NCBI GenBank assembly: GCA_009599575.1
Contig: VWND01000078.1
Span: forward strand, 186,001-250,000
Length of the DNA stretch: 64,000 nucleotides
Source: Blumeriella jaapii
Taxonomy: Eukaryota > Ascomycota > Leotiomycetes > Helotiales > Drepanopezizaceae
Reading direction: 5' to 3'
Below the pieces are notes generated by a model that was not told where the DNA came from, made no database searches, and saw nothing but the letters and a program-made list of their open reading frames with translations. Within the stretch, counting starts at the first letter, position 1. Each line of letters opens with the position of its first letter. Below, one piece after another: positions 33,667 to 44,362 of this stretch. The position numbers and the translations under genes were made by a program.

Positions 33667-36600
33667 GGTGGAAACTTGAGATGATAGAGAGAGAAAAGAG
33701 TGAAAGTTGAGATAGGGAAACCGATATATACTTCCAGTAGTAATTAGTACGATTACCTATAGTACCACGTCTTTGCGATGATGTGCTTGCTGCAGCCATC
33801 AGCCATCATTTCTTGCTGGCCATTGGATTGGAGGTCGTTCCCCCGCATTCTGATCTTGATGTTGCGTGACGATCACGTGATACTTAAAGGGGCGAGTTCT
33901 ATCTCTTGGCGAGTCTTTGTTGTTTTGCCGATTGATCCCCTGTAGAATGTAGAATCTCTTCCTCGACTCCTTATGATGGCCAGAGCGAAAGCCTCGCTAC
34001 TGTATTGCATGAGGGCGGTGGAATCATGGGTAATAACTCGTTTCTGTGAGCTTACATCGTATTTAAAAGCAACGCTCTTCTACAATCTCTTGCTCCATCG
34101 TTCCCCTGGCTTCGGCTCTTGTTGACAGCTCAAATACCAGAAAGCCAGCCAGTCGTTGATCTAAGTTGACTTCAAATTACCTTTGCCTGAAATCGGCTCT
34201 TAACGGTGGTCGAGAAGCTCTTTTGCGTCCTTACATTACTTGCTTGTGCATTCTTTATTCATTTGTTTCGGTTTTCTCGGGTTTACATTGAAGCCGCTAC
34301 TCCTTCCTTTCGTTAGTTTTCACGCATGACTGTCTCAGTCAACAAGATGAAGTTTTTTTCCCGTCGTCCCTACTACTGTAGTTGAAGTCTACAACATTGA
34401 CTCTCACCACAAGTCAGACCAACTTGATCCGAAGCCTAGATCTTAGACAGGCGACTTTTAATCGGCCAGTTCGACGATCAGTTTCCTACAGAAGCCGAAG
34501 TACACAAATACACACACCCACAAAGATGAGTCCCGATGCATTACATAGTAAAGCCAGCCTCTCGACATCACGCCAAATCCTCGCAGTCCAATCTCGGCCC
34601 ACCCACCTCCGTACCAGCAACACGGACTTCCAAACCAAAACGAACCCTACTGAGCCAACATTCAGCCTTTACGCCCATCACGAACTTGGATACACACACA
34701 TCTGTACCTACACATACGCGCAGCCCACGCCATGGCACCATTCCCGAGATTCTGCCTAGACTGGCCTCCGATCACAACCAACAAGGCACAAGAGATTCTT
34801 ACTTGCGCTTACGCCCCCACATCCATCCATGCCTCGCTCGCGCGTACTGGATCGACCACCAAGGCACAGCAACAACAGCCGCAGAGGGAAAAACGAAAAT
34901 GATCTTTCGATGAGATAGCAGCACCGAGCTGACTGCTTGCTCGAACTACCCGCATCCCGCGTCTCCAGGCCCGGTGACAGCAACAACCACCCACCCACCT
35001 TCTACCATGTTCCCCAACCACGGCTGCGCTACTTGCCCATTTGTCAGGATCCTCCCGTTCCGACGATGAGCTATCGTGCTTTTAATTCCCATTCTAGCTG
35101 GATCGACATAAGACAGGCCCGCATGGAAATAGCCGCCACGCAGGGCCACGATCGACCTGCAGATGGATCCGCGATCGTGATCACGATCGCAGCTGCAGAC
35201 GCCATGCCATCCCACGCCGGGGAAGTTTCCTTAGTCTTTTTTTTTTTTCCTTTTTCCTCCTTTGATCGTACATCGTGGGGGGGGGGGGGGGGTTGCATGA
35301 TTAATCGCTCGCCCCGAGCAAGAGAGAAAGGTGGACCGTCAGAGTAATGAGTAGTGCCGCCCTGCTGCATTGCTTTGATTGGGGGCGGTATAAGGTGTTG
35401 ACTCTCGTCTTCGTAATGGAGCACATGTTGTTTGAGTGCTATTTTGTTTATTTGTCTGCTCGTATAGCAAGCGATATTCGCTTGCGGACTCGTCATCTAA
35501 TGAATATAGAGAACATAGGTCGCAAACATAGTCTGAAAAAGGAAGGAAAGAAGGATTTGTAACGGGCCGGGACGATGATTGAAGCAGTGATAGCTGGGAA
35601 GTGGGCAATATTAGTAAGGTAGTCAGTCATAGTATGGATTTGTGATTGGCAGATCGTAGGCGATAGATGGTCTGCTATCGTAAGACCTTTCAGAAGAGAC
35701 ATAAACGTTTCAAGCAAAGTATCATATATAAAATCAACATTTATAAGTGATTCTGTAAAGATTGTTATCGTCAACTCCACTCTTCGACGTTGCTTGCCAT
35801 GAATCAACAATAAGGAAATGAAATTTGGGTATATTCGAACATGACAGCCTTGGACCAGGGCACACTTGGCCCGCAACGAGCTTCTTACATGGCTCATAAC
35901 CGGAAAAAATTATGCAAGCGAGAACAAAAGTCGGAATCATTTGATGTTGATCTCCTGCATGTTTTGAGTACCGTAAGAGAGTAAGGGGAATCGACAGTAT
36001 GTAGCTTGCCAGATAATGGCATCCTTTTCGACTTGTTAAATCTTTATATTATTAACAATTCTTTTTCCACACTGGCGACGGCGTTATCTTATTTTTCCTT
36101 TGCTAGCACGAGTATCGAAATGTCCTTCGCGTCCCTCAATCGGTCAGGAGCTCATAACTCTCGAGCGGATTTTACAATACGATTGCGTTATTGAGAATCT
36201 CCAGCTTCTTGTCCGGTTATCTCTCTTCAGAGTGCGCTATCATACGTGGTGGAACGCCATCCGAGATACTGTACCTGAATCCGGCCGGAGTGGAGAATTG
36301 GGCATCCAAAGTTGCGAATCAGAAATTAGGAGATCTTTCGTCAGTAGCTGTCAGTCACAGATCCTGCGCAAACCAAGGGTTGGATTCACAGACGTGGAAG
36401 CAATGCCTCAAACCCCAAAAGTCCAGAAACTCGTAACCCACAAGTGCCGAAATGCGTGAGACTCGGCTGACAGCACAAACACTCCTTTTCAGCCCGAACG
36501 TGACCGCTGAGATATCGGAGCTCTCCGGAACGACATTCAGATCGCAAGCTGATCACGAAATTCCTCAATGTAATAAGGGTTGTCTCCGTCAAATCCGAAG

Positions 36601-37338
36601 ATGACGTCGCGGATGGCAAGCATGCACTTGGACAAAAGCGTACGATAATGCTGTAGACTGCTGGCTGCTGGCTGCTCGCTGTATGTGGCTGGAGCTTGGT
36701 TGTGGCTGCCCTAGAGAGAGGACTTGAGAATTTGAACAGAGGCTTTCTCCATTTCGTATGACTACGACGCAATTCAGCAGACGGGGCTCCGGGAAGCGTT
36801 TCTTTGGATGTTAGTTTGGGCGAGAAGGGCTCCCTTTTATCCTCTCCTCCTAATTAGGTATGGAGCACAATTGAGGGGCCCATACATCGTTGCACTCCGT
36901 TATGCTGCTCAACTGCATGAAATCGTGATCCGCTGACTGCGCGGTGTCCGGAGAAAGGAAGGGGTTCCGAACTTCGGGTCAGCTGATTCTGCGAGTCATC
37001 ACCGAGAAAGAATTCTTTTTGCTGGTCCAACTGCAGCCATGTTGAAATACACAGCCAGTACCTACGCGCCAGGAATCTCATTTGTCTGTCGGTTGAGAAT
37101 AGTGCTAAAGGGTCGTTTTGTAAGCTCCGAAGCCAATGCAGTAATGTTGTTGAGAAGATCTAGTATACCGCTCAAACAAAGTGCAGAAAGATAACTCGTC
37201 AGAGATTAGCAACGCCGAGTTTTCGAAGCGTTTGCAGTCTCGTTCTGGGCAACAAACGAGGGCGGGTCATCGGGAGCGTCGGTAGCAACACGGTAGCTTG
37301 TATTCCTGTCAGTCCAGTAATCCTAATCTGAAAATGAT
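33667..37338. other. Gene-poor 3.7-kb stretch
   Basis: CT-rich, promoter-like sequence fills 33900-34340. A possible small frame at 34505-34759 starts at ATG in good context (CACAAAGATG) and overlaps a second frame at 34536-34913, but neither gives a recognisable protein. A G-run of about 14 lies at 35277-35292. From 35500 to 36200 the DNA is AT-rich. Nothing else is supported. Confidence 0.45.
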
Positions 37339-37733
37339 TCATCCGTCCGCATCAACAGAAGATGGCAGATGTCGGGAATTGACGTTGAAGTGCCAACAGT
37401 TTCCGACCACTTTTTGCAGACCCCTGTCAATAAGCCTTTGACGGCGCTTAGCTTGCGGGTCTAATTCGTAGGCGACATTTACAGAACTGTGTATTGGTCC
37501 TGATGGTGCGCAGGGATAACGCTTATCATCCGCCTTATCAATGCGGAGTGGAGTGGCAGTCGACCAAAAGATCAGCAAACTCAGGCTGAGGGCGCCCAGC
37601 AACTACCTGCCTAGATGCATTCCGCCCTAGGGTTTGGCCGTGCTGAGATCGAGATGGGAAAAAGAAAGCTGATGCAGCTTACGCTGGTCGCAAGAAGCAG
37701 CTGCAGAGATAGTTTGACACCGGGGCCTTGCAT
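37339..37733 (-). CDS. Possible small secreted protein (uncertain model)
   Basis: Joining 37733-37683 to 37602-37339 across an 80-bp intron (GTAAGC...GTAG) gives 104 aa beginning MQGPGVKLSLQLLLATS and continuing LLGALSLSLLIFWSTATP, a strong secretory signal or anchor. ADDKRYPCAPSG follows with a possible Kex2 site. Only two cysteines follow the signal (CAPSG, CWHFN). The model rests on one splice choice and on the hydrophobic N-terminus; no family is recognised. It may be a chance open frame. Confidence 0.25.
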
Positions 37734-38197
37734 AATAGGTACGTGTTTCGTAGAAAAGGCCGTTTGAAGATGATAGAGATTTTGCCGAGGTTCAAAATAG
37801 AAGAAGCAGTCCGTAGTAGCCCTGTAGCCGTTTCTCAGAGCCGCCCTACCACATGGGGGGAGGGATATCTGATGCAGGAGTCCGTCGTAGAGCCATGCTG
37901 TGAGTGACAACTGTATGATCCTTCTGAACAGATGAATGGCGAAGGAGGTAGCAGACATAAAGAAGGCAGAACGAGACCGTCGACCCGCAGGTCACACAGC
38001 GTGGGGTGCATGCAGATGCTCCGCAGGGTGGCAGAAACGGTCTCTTGTTAGCCAGGCAGGACTCGGTAACCTCTTTGGGGATGTGTGCCGACCCAACGGC
38101 ATCCCAAGATGTCTCTCATCGTAGCTCCAGTCTGGCATCTACCTGGGCGACAGCTTTCAAGCCTTCCGTGATTCGAGTCGAGCTTGTGTACAAATCC
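37734..38197. other. Spacer
   Basis: No gene is recognised. Confidence 0.4.
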
Positions 38198-39004
38198 TTA
38201 CCGGGGGCGTAAAACGAAGGCGATGGCAGAGATCACGCAGAACGTCCGGCCCGCCGCGTGTTGCCGATTTCTCCAGTTCCACGGCGGCCGAATGAAGCCG
38301 ACGGACGACATGTGTGCAGTCCACGGTAAGGCGGCCAACAATGATGCATACGTCTCGCGGCTAGCTTCTGCAAGGCAAATCGTATCTGCTGAGCCACAGA
38401 ACGAGACCGGCCCCGGGGCGGTCCTCCCATGCCATCCCATCCGGCCAGCCCATTCTTCATCAGATAAACTCAAGTACCGAATGGTCTGCGAACGCCTGAG
38501 GGCCTGGGAATGGAGAGCAGCGGTGCAGAGCCTCCGTCGGGGATTCGACAAGTCGAGAGCAGAAGCGTCCAGCCGCGCGCACATGGCAACCCTTGCGCAG
38601 GATATGCTGTGAGCCGCGCCCTCGAATCGGAAGGCCGCCTCTAGCTCTTTCGATCCGAAGCCGTTGCACACCCGTGCCGATGCCCTTTGCGCAAGGTCCA
38701 AGCCCTCCGTGTGAGCTTGTAATGGCGGAGGAGGAGGTGGTGGAGGCGCGAGTCGAGCAACAGCAGAAGTAGCGCAGTGGTCGGTCGTGGTTCTTGCGCG
38801 CAACATCATCTCTGCAGTAGTCCACAAATCCTCCTTTGAGCTTGGGGGAGCTGGTGAGCTTGCCCATAGAGGCCTTGGCTCCTGCGACCCTGCGTTGTCG
38901 CCGGGGTTAGCAGTGGAGCGAAAGTCATCCACCTCATTATCCTGCAGCACCCATCTCAGGATGTCCATGTGAGATTTCGCAACGGCGTCCGGAAAACCTT
39001 GCAA
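38198..39004 (-). CDS. Hypothetical 268-aa open frame
   Basis: A long open frame starts at an ATG with residues MQGFPDAVAKSHMDILRWVL and contains a run of eight prolines (about residues 86-95). Codon use is not clearly coding, no domain is seen and no intron is needed. The first 130 residues look more protein-like than the rest. It could be a real orphan gene or a chance frame in GC-rich DNA. Confidence 0.22.
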   Translation of the reverse strand: MQGFPDAVAKSHMDILRWVLQDNEVDDFRSTANPGDNAGSQEPRPLWASSPAPPSSKEDLWTTAEMMLRARTTTDHCATSAVARLAPPPPPPPPLQAHTEGLDLAQRASARVCNGFGSKELEAAFRFEGAAHSISCARVAMCARLDASALDLSNPRRRLCTAALHSQALRRSQTIRYLSLSDEEWAGRMGWHGRTAPGPVSFCGSADTICLAEASRETYASLLAALPWTAHMSSVGFIRPPWNWRNRQHAAGRTFCVISAIAFVLRPR

Positions 39005-39670
39005 GCCGTGAGGATGTTCCTTGCCCTTCTAGCCCATCCTGCCCATATACTCAATGAACTTCCTGCTCCTAGCCAACTCTTTTCGCGTCGGTGACGGAAG
39101 CGAGTGTGCAATCGAAACTAAGCCGTGTGTGATATCCTTTCTGGGTGTGAACAAATCCAACTGAACTCGTCACATCCATCGTTCGGGACGCAAACGACCG
39201 GCCACGGCCACAACCTCTCTTGCCAACAGGACGCACGTAGGCCGTTGGCAGACAGATCGGGCCTCTTAAGGGTTGCCGTGTTCCTACATCCCAACGGGGG
39301 GTATGGCAAACAACCAGTGCTCAATCTAACTGAACAGACTGAACCACTCCCCCGGAATGGTGTGACGGGTTATAAAGTAACTTGCCAGCGCTGATGATCT
39401 GGCCATTCTCAAACTCGACCATTCTCCAACTCCTCGAGCTCGACTCCCTGTTCATCAGTGCCATCCGAGAATTCTTCCTGGACGTTCGAAGCACGAGACT
39501 TCTTCGCTAGACCATCTAGACATTTTCAAGTGAGTCCTATATCTTCAAGCTTAGGCTATCTTTAGCATCACACAACATTAATACTGGATCGCTCTCAGGT
39601 CGGAACTCGGCTCTGTCGTTCCAACTTTCTGAAGTTCACGAAGTCGCAACCACTCCAGCAACCGGAAAAG
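39005..39670. other. Upstream region of the Cys-rich mini-gene
   Basis: CTCGAC-rich sequence near 39410-39450 and a possible leader intron (GTGAGTCC at 39530 to an AG near 39600) precede the ATG at 39671. Nothing else is supported. Confidence 0.4.
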
Positions 39671-39829
39671 ATGTGTACAACCTACAGAACATGGTACAAA
39701 TGTGGACATTCTTTCAAGACGTTCGTAGAGTGCGCAACGAAACGAGGAGGAGGCTGCTGTGAGAAGAAAACTATAGAAGCATCGTCAGAGGGCGTATGCT
39801 CTGATATAGATCCAAACTCTACTTGCTAG
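39671..39829 (+). CDS. Cysteine-rich mini-protein (52 aa)
   Basis: A 52-codon frame starts at ATG in good context (GGAAAAGATG) and ends TGC-TAG. It has seven cysteines in an ordered pattern: MCTTYRTWYKCGHSFKTF, VECA, GGGCCEKK, GVCSD and a C-terminal Cys. The opening MCxxY...YxCGH resembles a group of small ascomycete proteins with that start, possibly zinc-binding; this is a memory-based resemblance. No signal peptide is present, so a cytosolic or nuclear place is expected. A GTAAGT follows eight bases after the stop with CTAACGACTGCCAG 50 bp on, which looks like a spliced 3' leader and supports transcription. It is below usual gene-prediction length. Confidence 0.55.
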   Translation: MCTTYRTWYKCGHSFKTFVECATKRGGGCCEKKTIEASSEGVCSDIDPNSTC

Positions 39830-41953
39830 CCTGTAAGTTTTGAGAACGTTGAGATGAACCATGAAGATTCTAACGACTGCCAGTCGTCGACTGGTCCAGC
39901 TTAAATCATGTGTGTCAGGAATTGACGCTTTTCAGCTATTGCGTACGACTGTGGACCAGGGGCATTCGCAAGGGGCGAGGACACATTGGGTCTGTTGGAG
40001 GGCTGGTTTGCGCTCACTTGACGTCCTCAAGAAGACAGACGTAGGCACGCTTCACAGTTGGAAGGGTCGGAGGGATCTGGTATCGGAAATTCGACTTGGG
40101 AGTAATGGAGGCGGTGGCAACCTTGCCCATGCATAGCGTGTTCCCTAGAATCAATCAAAATATCAACTTCATCGAGTCGATTCGTGCCAGGCAGATGTGC
40201 CGCGTGCTCCTGAGCAATTAATTGAACAGGCGGCATCATTTGTAATCGAAGAGGCCGAGTGTCCCGATCTAAATCCTACTACTCTCCACTTTGGCCCTTC
40301 CGCATCTAGGCACACCGGTATTTGCGGTTCTTCGGATTTTTGTTTAATTGGAACCTTGCTAGGATCCCCAGACGAAGAGACATGACAGTTTCCACTAGCA
40401 TTGCAAGAAATGGAGCACTGCAGATAGACACGGGACGCTATCCAATCCTTGCCAGAATGCCTCGGTGGCGCTAAGGTACTGTACAGCTAGACTGCAGCAT
40501 CTTCACGGGCCCATCCGCGTTACAACGGCTGGCTGTCGTGCTAGGGTCGTGGTTGAAGTCAGGCATAGTGCCACGAATAGGAACTGTCCGTACAAGTCTA
40601 AATAGAGCTCCTTGACAGCGTGTCTTTCTGAATTTGGTCCTCTGGTCGGAACATTATTCGGACGTTGAAAGCTGTTGAATGGGAAAAGCCTGGCGCAGAT
40701 CGTCTCGAAGGCAGTCCATCTTGGCCGCATGTTGCATGCGTCACTGGCGAGTCAGGTGATAATTGTAATAGAAGGGGGCAGTCCATTGGCTTTAGAAACT
40801 ACGATCTCTCCGATTTGATCATGTTTCGCCGAAGATTGATTTATGGAAGAGGAAAATGGAGTCTGATATCGTAGGCGTGCTCGCCTATCTCCATTTCGTC
40901 TTTGCTCAAGACACCAAGAAATTGGTAATTGTGGAGAAAGCACAAGGGCGAAGAGCAATTGGCCCAGGAGGGGAAGCCCAGCGGTCAGCTCCTTGCGCCG
41001 GCAAGGAATCCCAGAAAAGTGAGGCACCCCGCCTTCACCAGGGCCACCTCGAAGGGCGGGTAGAAAGCATCGCCGTACGACAAACTTTGCACACGAGGGA
41101 GTAAGTGATTCTCGTAAATTGTCCGGAACATCGAGGCGTGTTGAAGGTCGGAGTGTCACACTGCAGTTTTGACAGCGGAAACGCGGGAGGGTCCCGTTGT
41201 CAAACAGTGGCCTACCGCCCGCGAAGACTGGCCGACACTCGTACTGGTGGTACAGTACAAATCTAGGCGTGTGGCCGCAGGATCAAGCATGAAGACAGGA
41301 TAGGCAGCGCATGCCTGCATGGACTTCGGGCATGCACTCGAGATGATAGACACAAAGTGGTAGAATGCCTGCTGCTTGACGGGAGAGTTGCTGAGTGGCG
41401 GACTGGACGTGTTGAAGAGGTTTGGTTTGTATTTCGATGGACAAAAAGACAGGAGCCAGAGGCGTAAAGTTGTTGCCCGAGCGACCAAGTTTCTCTATAG
41501 TAGTACTGTATCGTGACTGTGCGTGCCAGTGGAGGACGGGAAGTCGGGATCGGGCTCGTCCTCGCGCGTGTTTTTCAGCTTGGTTCTTCCACAGCGCAAT
41601 TGTGGCTCGAGTTCTGCTGAGTATCCATGTCAAATGAATGATGGTGTTGTGGTGAAGAATTGCAAGTGTTGAAGTCTTGAAGGGTTGAAGAAGAACGGCC
41701 GCCGGGTATCCATCGCCGCCCTAAATATCTTGGCGCTACTTAGGCGAAGCTTCACCTCACGTGATTGATGATGAGCCTCTTGACGACCTCGAGTGAGGTA
41801 GATAGATGACCATCACACTCCTACACTCTTCTCGCCTCATCGTGACGGAAATGCCGACAATTGCTAGCTGCTTACTGCATGGTCACGAATAGCTACCAAC
41901 CTGCCTAGTGAACGTGCCAGCGTTGCACTGTCAGGTGACTGCGTTCGTCTCCA
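39830..41953. other. Gene-poor spacer before mdm12
   Basis: About 2.1 kb with scattered short frames on both strands and none recognisable. The last 200 bp should contain the mdm12 promoter. Confidence 0.45.
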
Positions 41954-43201
41954 ATGTCTATCGAACTCAACTGGGAGGCGCTCACCACCGGCCCCGATGG
42001 AACCGCCTTGGCTGGGAGAATTCGAGAATTCGTCCATGAAAAGTTCCAGACGGTCACATTACCGCGCTTCATCAAAGGCGTCAAGGTCCATACCTTCGAG
42101 TTCGGCTCCATCGCGCCGCAACTCGAGATCAAGGACATTTGCGATCCTTTGCCGGATTTCTACGAGGAGACCGAAGATGATTACGGAGAGGAAGATGAGG
42201 AGGAGGAGGGCCACGAGGAGGAATGGAGGCCCAAAGGAGACGACGAAGAGATGCGAAGAGAAAGACGCAGGAAGGACCGGCTAGAGAGGACGAATGGCTC
42301 ATCACAAGTCACACATCTCCCGCCATACATCGATACGCGGCTCCCAGGTATGAGATCCATGCAGAGCCTAGGAGAAATTGGAAGTCCCTTTCTCGGAGCG
42401 AGCACACCAGGGATCTCAGGCGGAACGTCGAATTTGCACTACTTCCACTCTCAACTGGCGACCGGACTTTCTGGTGCACAAACGCCTCTGGCAGCAGTCG
42501 CGGGTGCACACCTTCCACATGGCTGGCTTGATCACTCCAACCTGCAATCGAAAAACCGAGGGCATATGCGGACACCGAGCGGAGATTCTGTGTCTCCCCC
42601 GTGTGCCGCAGATGGACAGGCCCGAGTTTTACGCGAGAGAGCCAGTGTTTCTACACTGGCGACCTCTGCTTCTGCTACGAGACCTCAAACACGAGAAGGG
42701 CTCGTGGAAGAAACGATCGATGAAGAAGAGCCTTCGTCACCTCCTCGAAGATTTCGCGAGCCGAAGGTCGAGGACCTCCAAACAGTGTTCCGCGTCCGGT
42801 ACTCGGGCGATGTAAAACTTTCCCTCACAGCTGAGATTCTGCTCGATTATCCCATGCCCAGTTTCGTGGGTATACCGGTCAAGCTGAACATCACGGGCTT
42901 ATCGTTTGATGGGGTTGCTGTACTAGCATATATCAGGAAAAGGGCGCATTTCTGCTTCCTTTCTCCCGAGGACGCAATCGCTGCAGTTGGTACTGAGGGT
43001 AGCGACGTCGATCATCCTACGGGCATGAAGATGGGAGGTCTCTTGCATGAGATCAAAGTCGAGAGTGAGATCGGGCAGAGGGAAAATGGGAAACAGGTCC
43101 TGAAAAACGTTGGGAAGGTGGAAAAGTTCGTATTGGAACAGGTCAGGCGGATATTCGAGGACGAGTTTGTATATCCTAGCTTTTGGACCTTCTTGGTATG
43201 A
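41954..43201 (+). CDS. mdm12: Mdm12, ERMES complex subunit
   Basis: A single exon of 415 aa. The start [16 protein letters not shown] and [51 protein letters not shown] are diagnostic of Mdm12. An acidic insert and a variable Ser/Gly/Pro linker (residues about 75-265) split the SMP lipid-transfer domain, which resumes at [42 protein letters not shown] and ends with [44 protein letters not shown]. Together with Mmm1, Mdm10 and Mdm34 it tethers the ER to the mitochondrial outer membrane and passes phospholipids. Length and both SMP halves are complete. It converges on vps28, 118 bp apart. Confidence 0.95.
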   Translation: MSIELNWEALTTGPDGTALAGRIREFVHEKFQTVTLPRFIKGVKVHTFEFGSIAPQLEIKDICDPLPDFYEETEDDYGEEDEEEEGHEEEWRPKGDDEEMRRERRRKDRLERTNGSSQVTHLPPYIDTRLPGMRSMQSLGEIGSPFLGASTPGISGGTSNLHYFHSQLATGLSGAQTPLAAVAGAHLPHGWLDHSNLQSKNRGHMRTPSGDSVSPPCAADGQARVLRERASVSTLATSASATRPQTREGLVEETIDEEEPSSPPRRFREPKVEDLQTVFRVRYSGDVKLSLTAEILLDYPMPSFVGIPVKLNITGLSFDGVAVLAYIRKRAHFCFLSPEDAIAAVGTEGSDVDHPTGMKMGGLLHEIKVESEIGQRENGKQVLKNVGKVEKFVLEQVRRIFEDEFVYPSFWTFLV

Positions 43202-43318
43202 CAAGGCCTGCATGTTTTATCACGTAATCAATGGCTGCCCGGACTTTCAATCCTCCTGACTCCGACGCTATGCTCGCAGAATTCCAGGCCCAAAAAGCAA
43301 ACAACTCGGCGTGACTCC

Positions 43319-44140
43319 TTATTTCAACGTCGCTTTGAAGCCCTGATATGCACTATTCATGTCCAGCTCTAGCTCCCTAGCCTGGTCCTCACTAACCTCC
43401 TCCGTAGCCTTCATCTGGTTCAGAGTAATGAGCCACTGCACAATCTTTCCCCTCCCTTCGAAATTTTGGTCGGTAACCTTATTCGCACTTTGTATAACAT
43501 CTGAGAGAAGCGGATGTAGTTGATCCTTGGCGAGGAGTCCAAGCTTCAGAGCATCTAAGAACGTAATGAAATCCTGCGTAGCCTCCAAAATCAACGTCCC
43601 ATTAGACCCGCCGTTCCCACCGGTGGTGGTATTGATGGACGGTGCAGTGACAGTGCTGGGGAGACCAATTCGGATTCGTTCTGTTGCTCGGGGTACTTCC
43701 ATCTGGCAAAAGTCAGTTCTTGAATCACCAAGAAGGGGCTGTGACACGCACATCCCAAGCGCTCTTGAAAGATTCCAGGTCCCTAAACTCCCTCGCAACA
43801 GCTTCGTCGGCCAGAATCTGTTTGTACTGCTTCAACAGGCGATCGCAGATCTCGGTGTAATCACCCTCTGCAATCGCATCTTTCAGGTACGCCTTCTCTA
43901 GCTCATCGAGCGTGACGATGATGCTGAAGACCTCGGCCAGCGAGTCCTGGAGATCGCGCTCGGCTCTAGTCTCTGCAAGCTTGACCTCCTTCGACAGGAT
44001 CATGTTAGACAAGTCGGCCGAAGTTGGGAAAGCCCCAATTGTGACCTTACCTCGTCTAGGTTGATGGTCGCGGACAGTGTGGTGTTTGGGACGTAGCTGT
44101 GAGGTGTTGGCGCGTACGCCTGGCGGGTTGGTGGATACAT
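43319..44140 (-). CDS. vps28: Vps28, ESCRT-I subunit
   Basis: Exons 44140-44051, 43988-43752 and 43702-43319 give 236 aa. The N-terminus MYPPTRQAYAPTPHSYVPNT is followed by ATINLDEEVKLAETRAERD and the helical core SLAEVFSIIVTLDELEKAYLKDAI, ICDRLLKQYKQIL and FKSAWDMEVPRATERIRIGLP. The C-terminal four-helix domain contains FITFLDALKLGLLAKDQLHPLLSDVIQSANKV, WLITLNQMKATEEV and DMNSAYQGFKATLK. The second exon is set at AAG|GAG because family members read DEEVKL. Vps28 joins Vps23 and Vps37 in ESCRT-I, which sorts ubiquitinated cargo into multivesicular endosomes. It is divergent from noc2 with 222 bp between starts. Confidence 0.93.
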
Positions 44141-44362
44141 TGTCCCACTGCGTACCTTTTGCCACTTTATGAATCTGATTACTGAGAGCTCGTCCTGGTG
44201 GGGTTGGGAGAGGAGCTTTATTCTGCCGCGCTAAGCAGCTTCAGACCGCCTTGAGATTCCTAAAACGGTTTAAGCTCACAACCGCCGCCAGAAAAAATGT
44301 TCCTCGCCATCATCAAGTAGAGCAATTCAGCATCTGCAAGTCGCAGACCTCCAAACGTCACA
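44141..44362. promoter_or_regulatory. Short bidirectional promoter vps28/noc2
   Basis: 222 bp separate two outward-facing start codons of housekeeping genes, so both promoters must overlap or abut. No single motif stands out. Confidence 0.5.

Noticed and set aside
34382..34913. Two overlapping frames downstream of the CT-rich leader-like region
   Set aside because: Good start context, but neither frame shows a domain or clear coding signature. They are mentioned only in the spacer entry.
41156..41637. Frames with clusters of Cys and hydrophobic residues
   Set aside because: No signal peptide in a convincing position, no conserved pattern, and overlapping frames on both strands.
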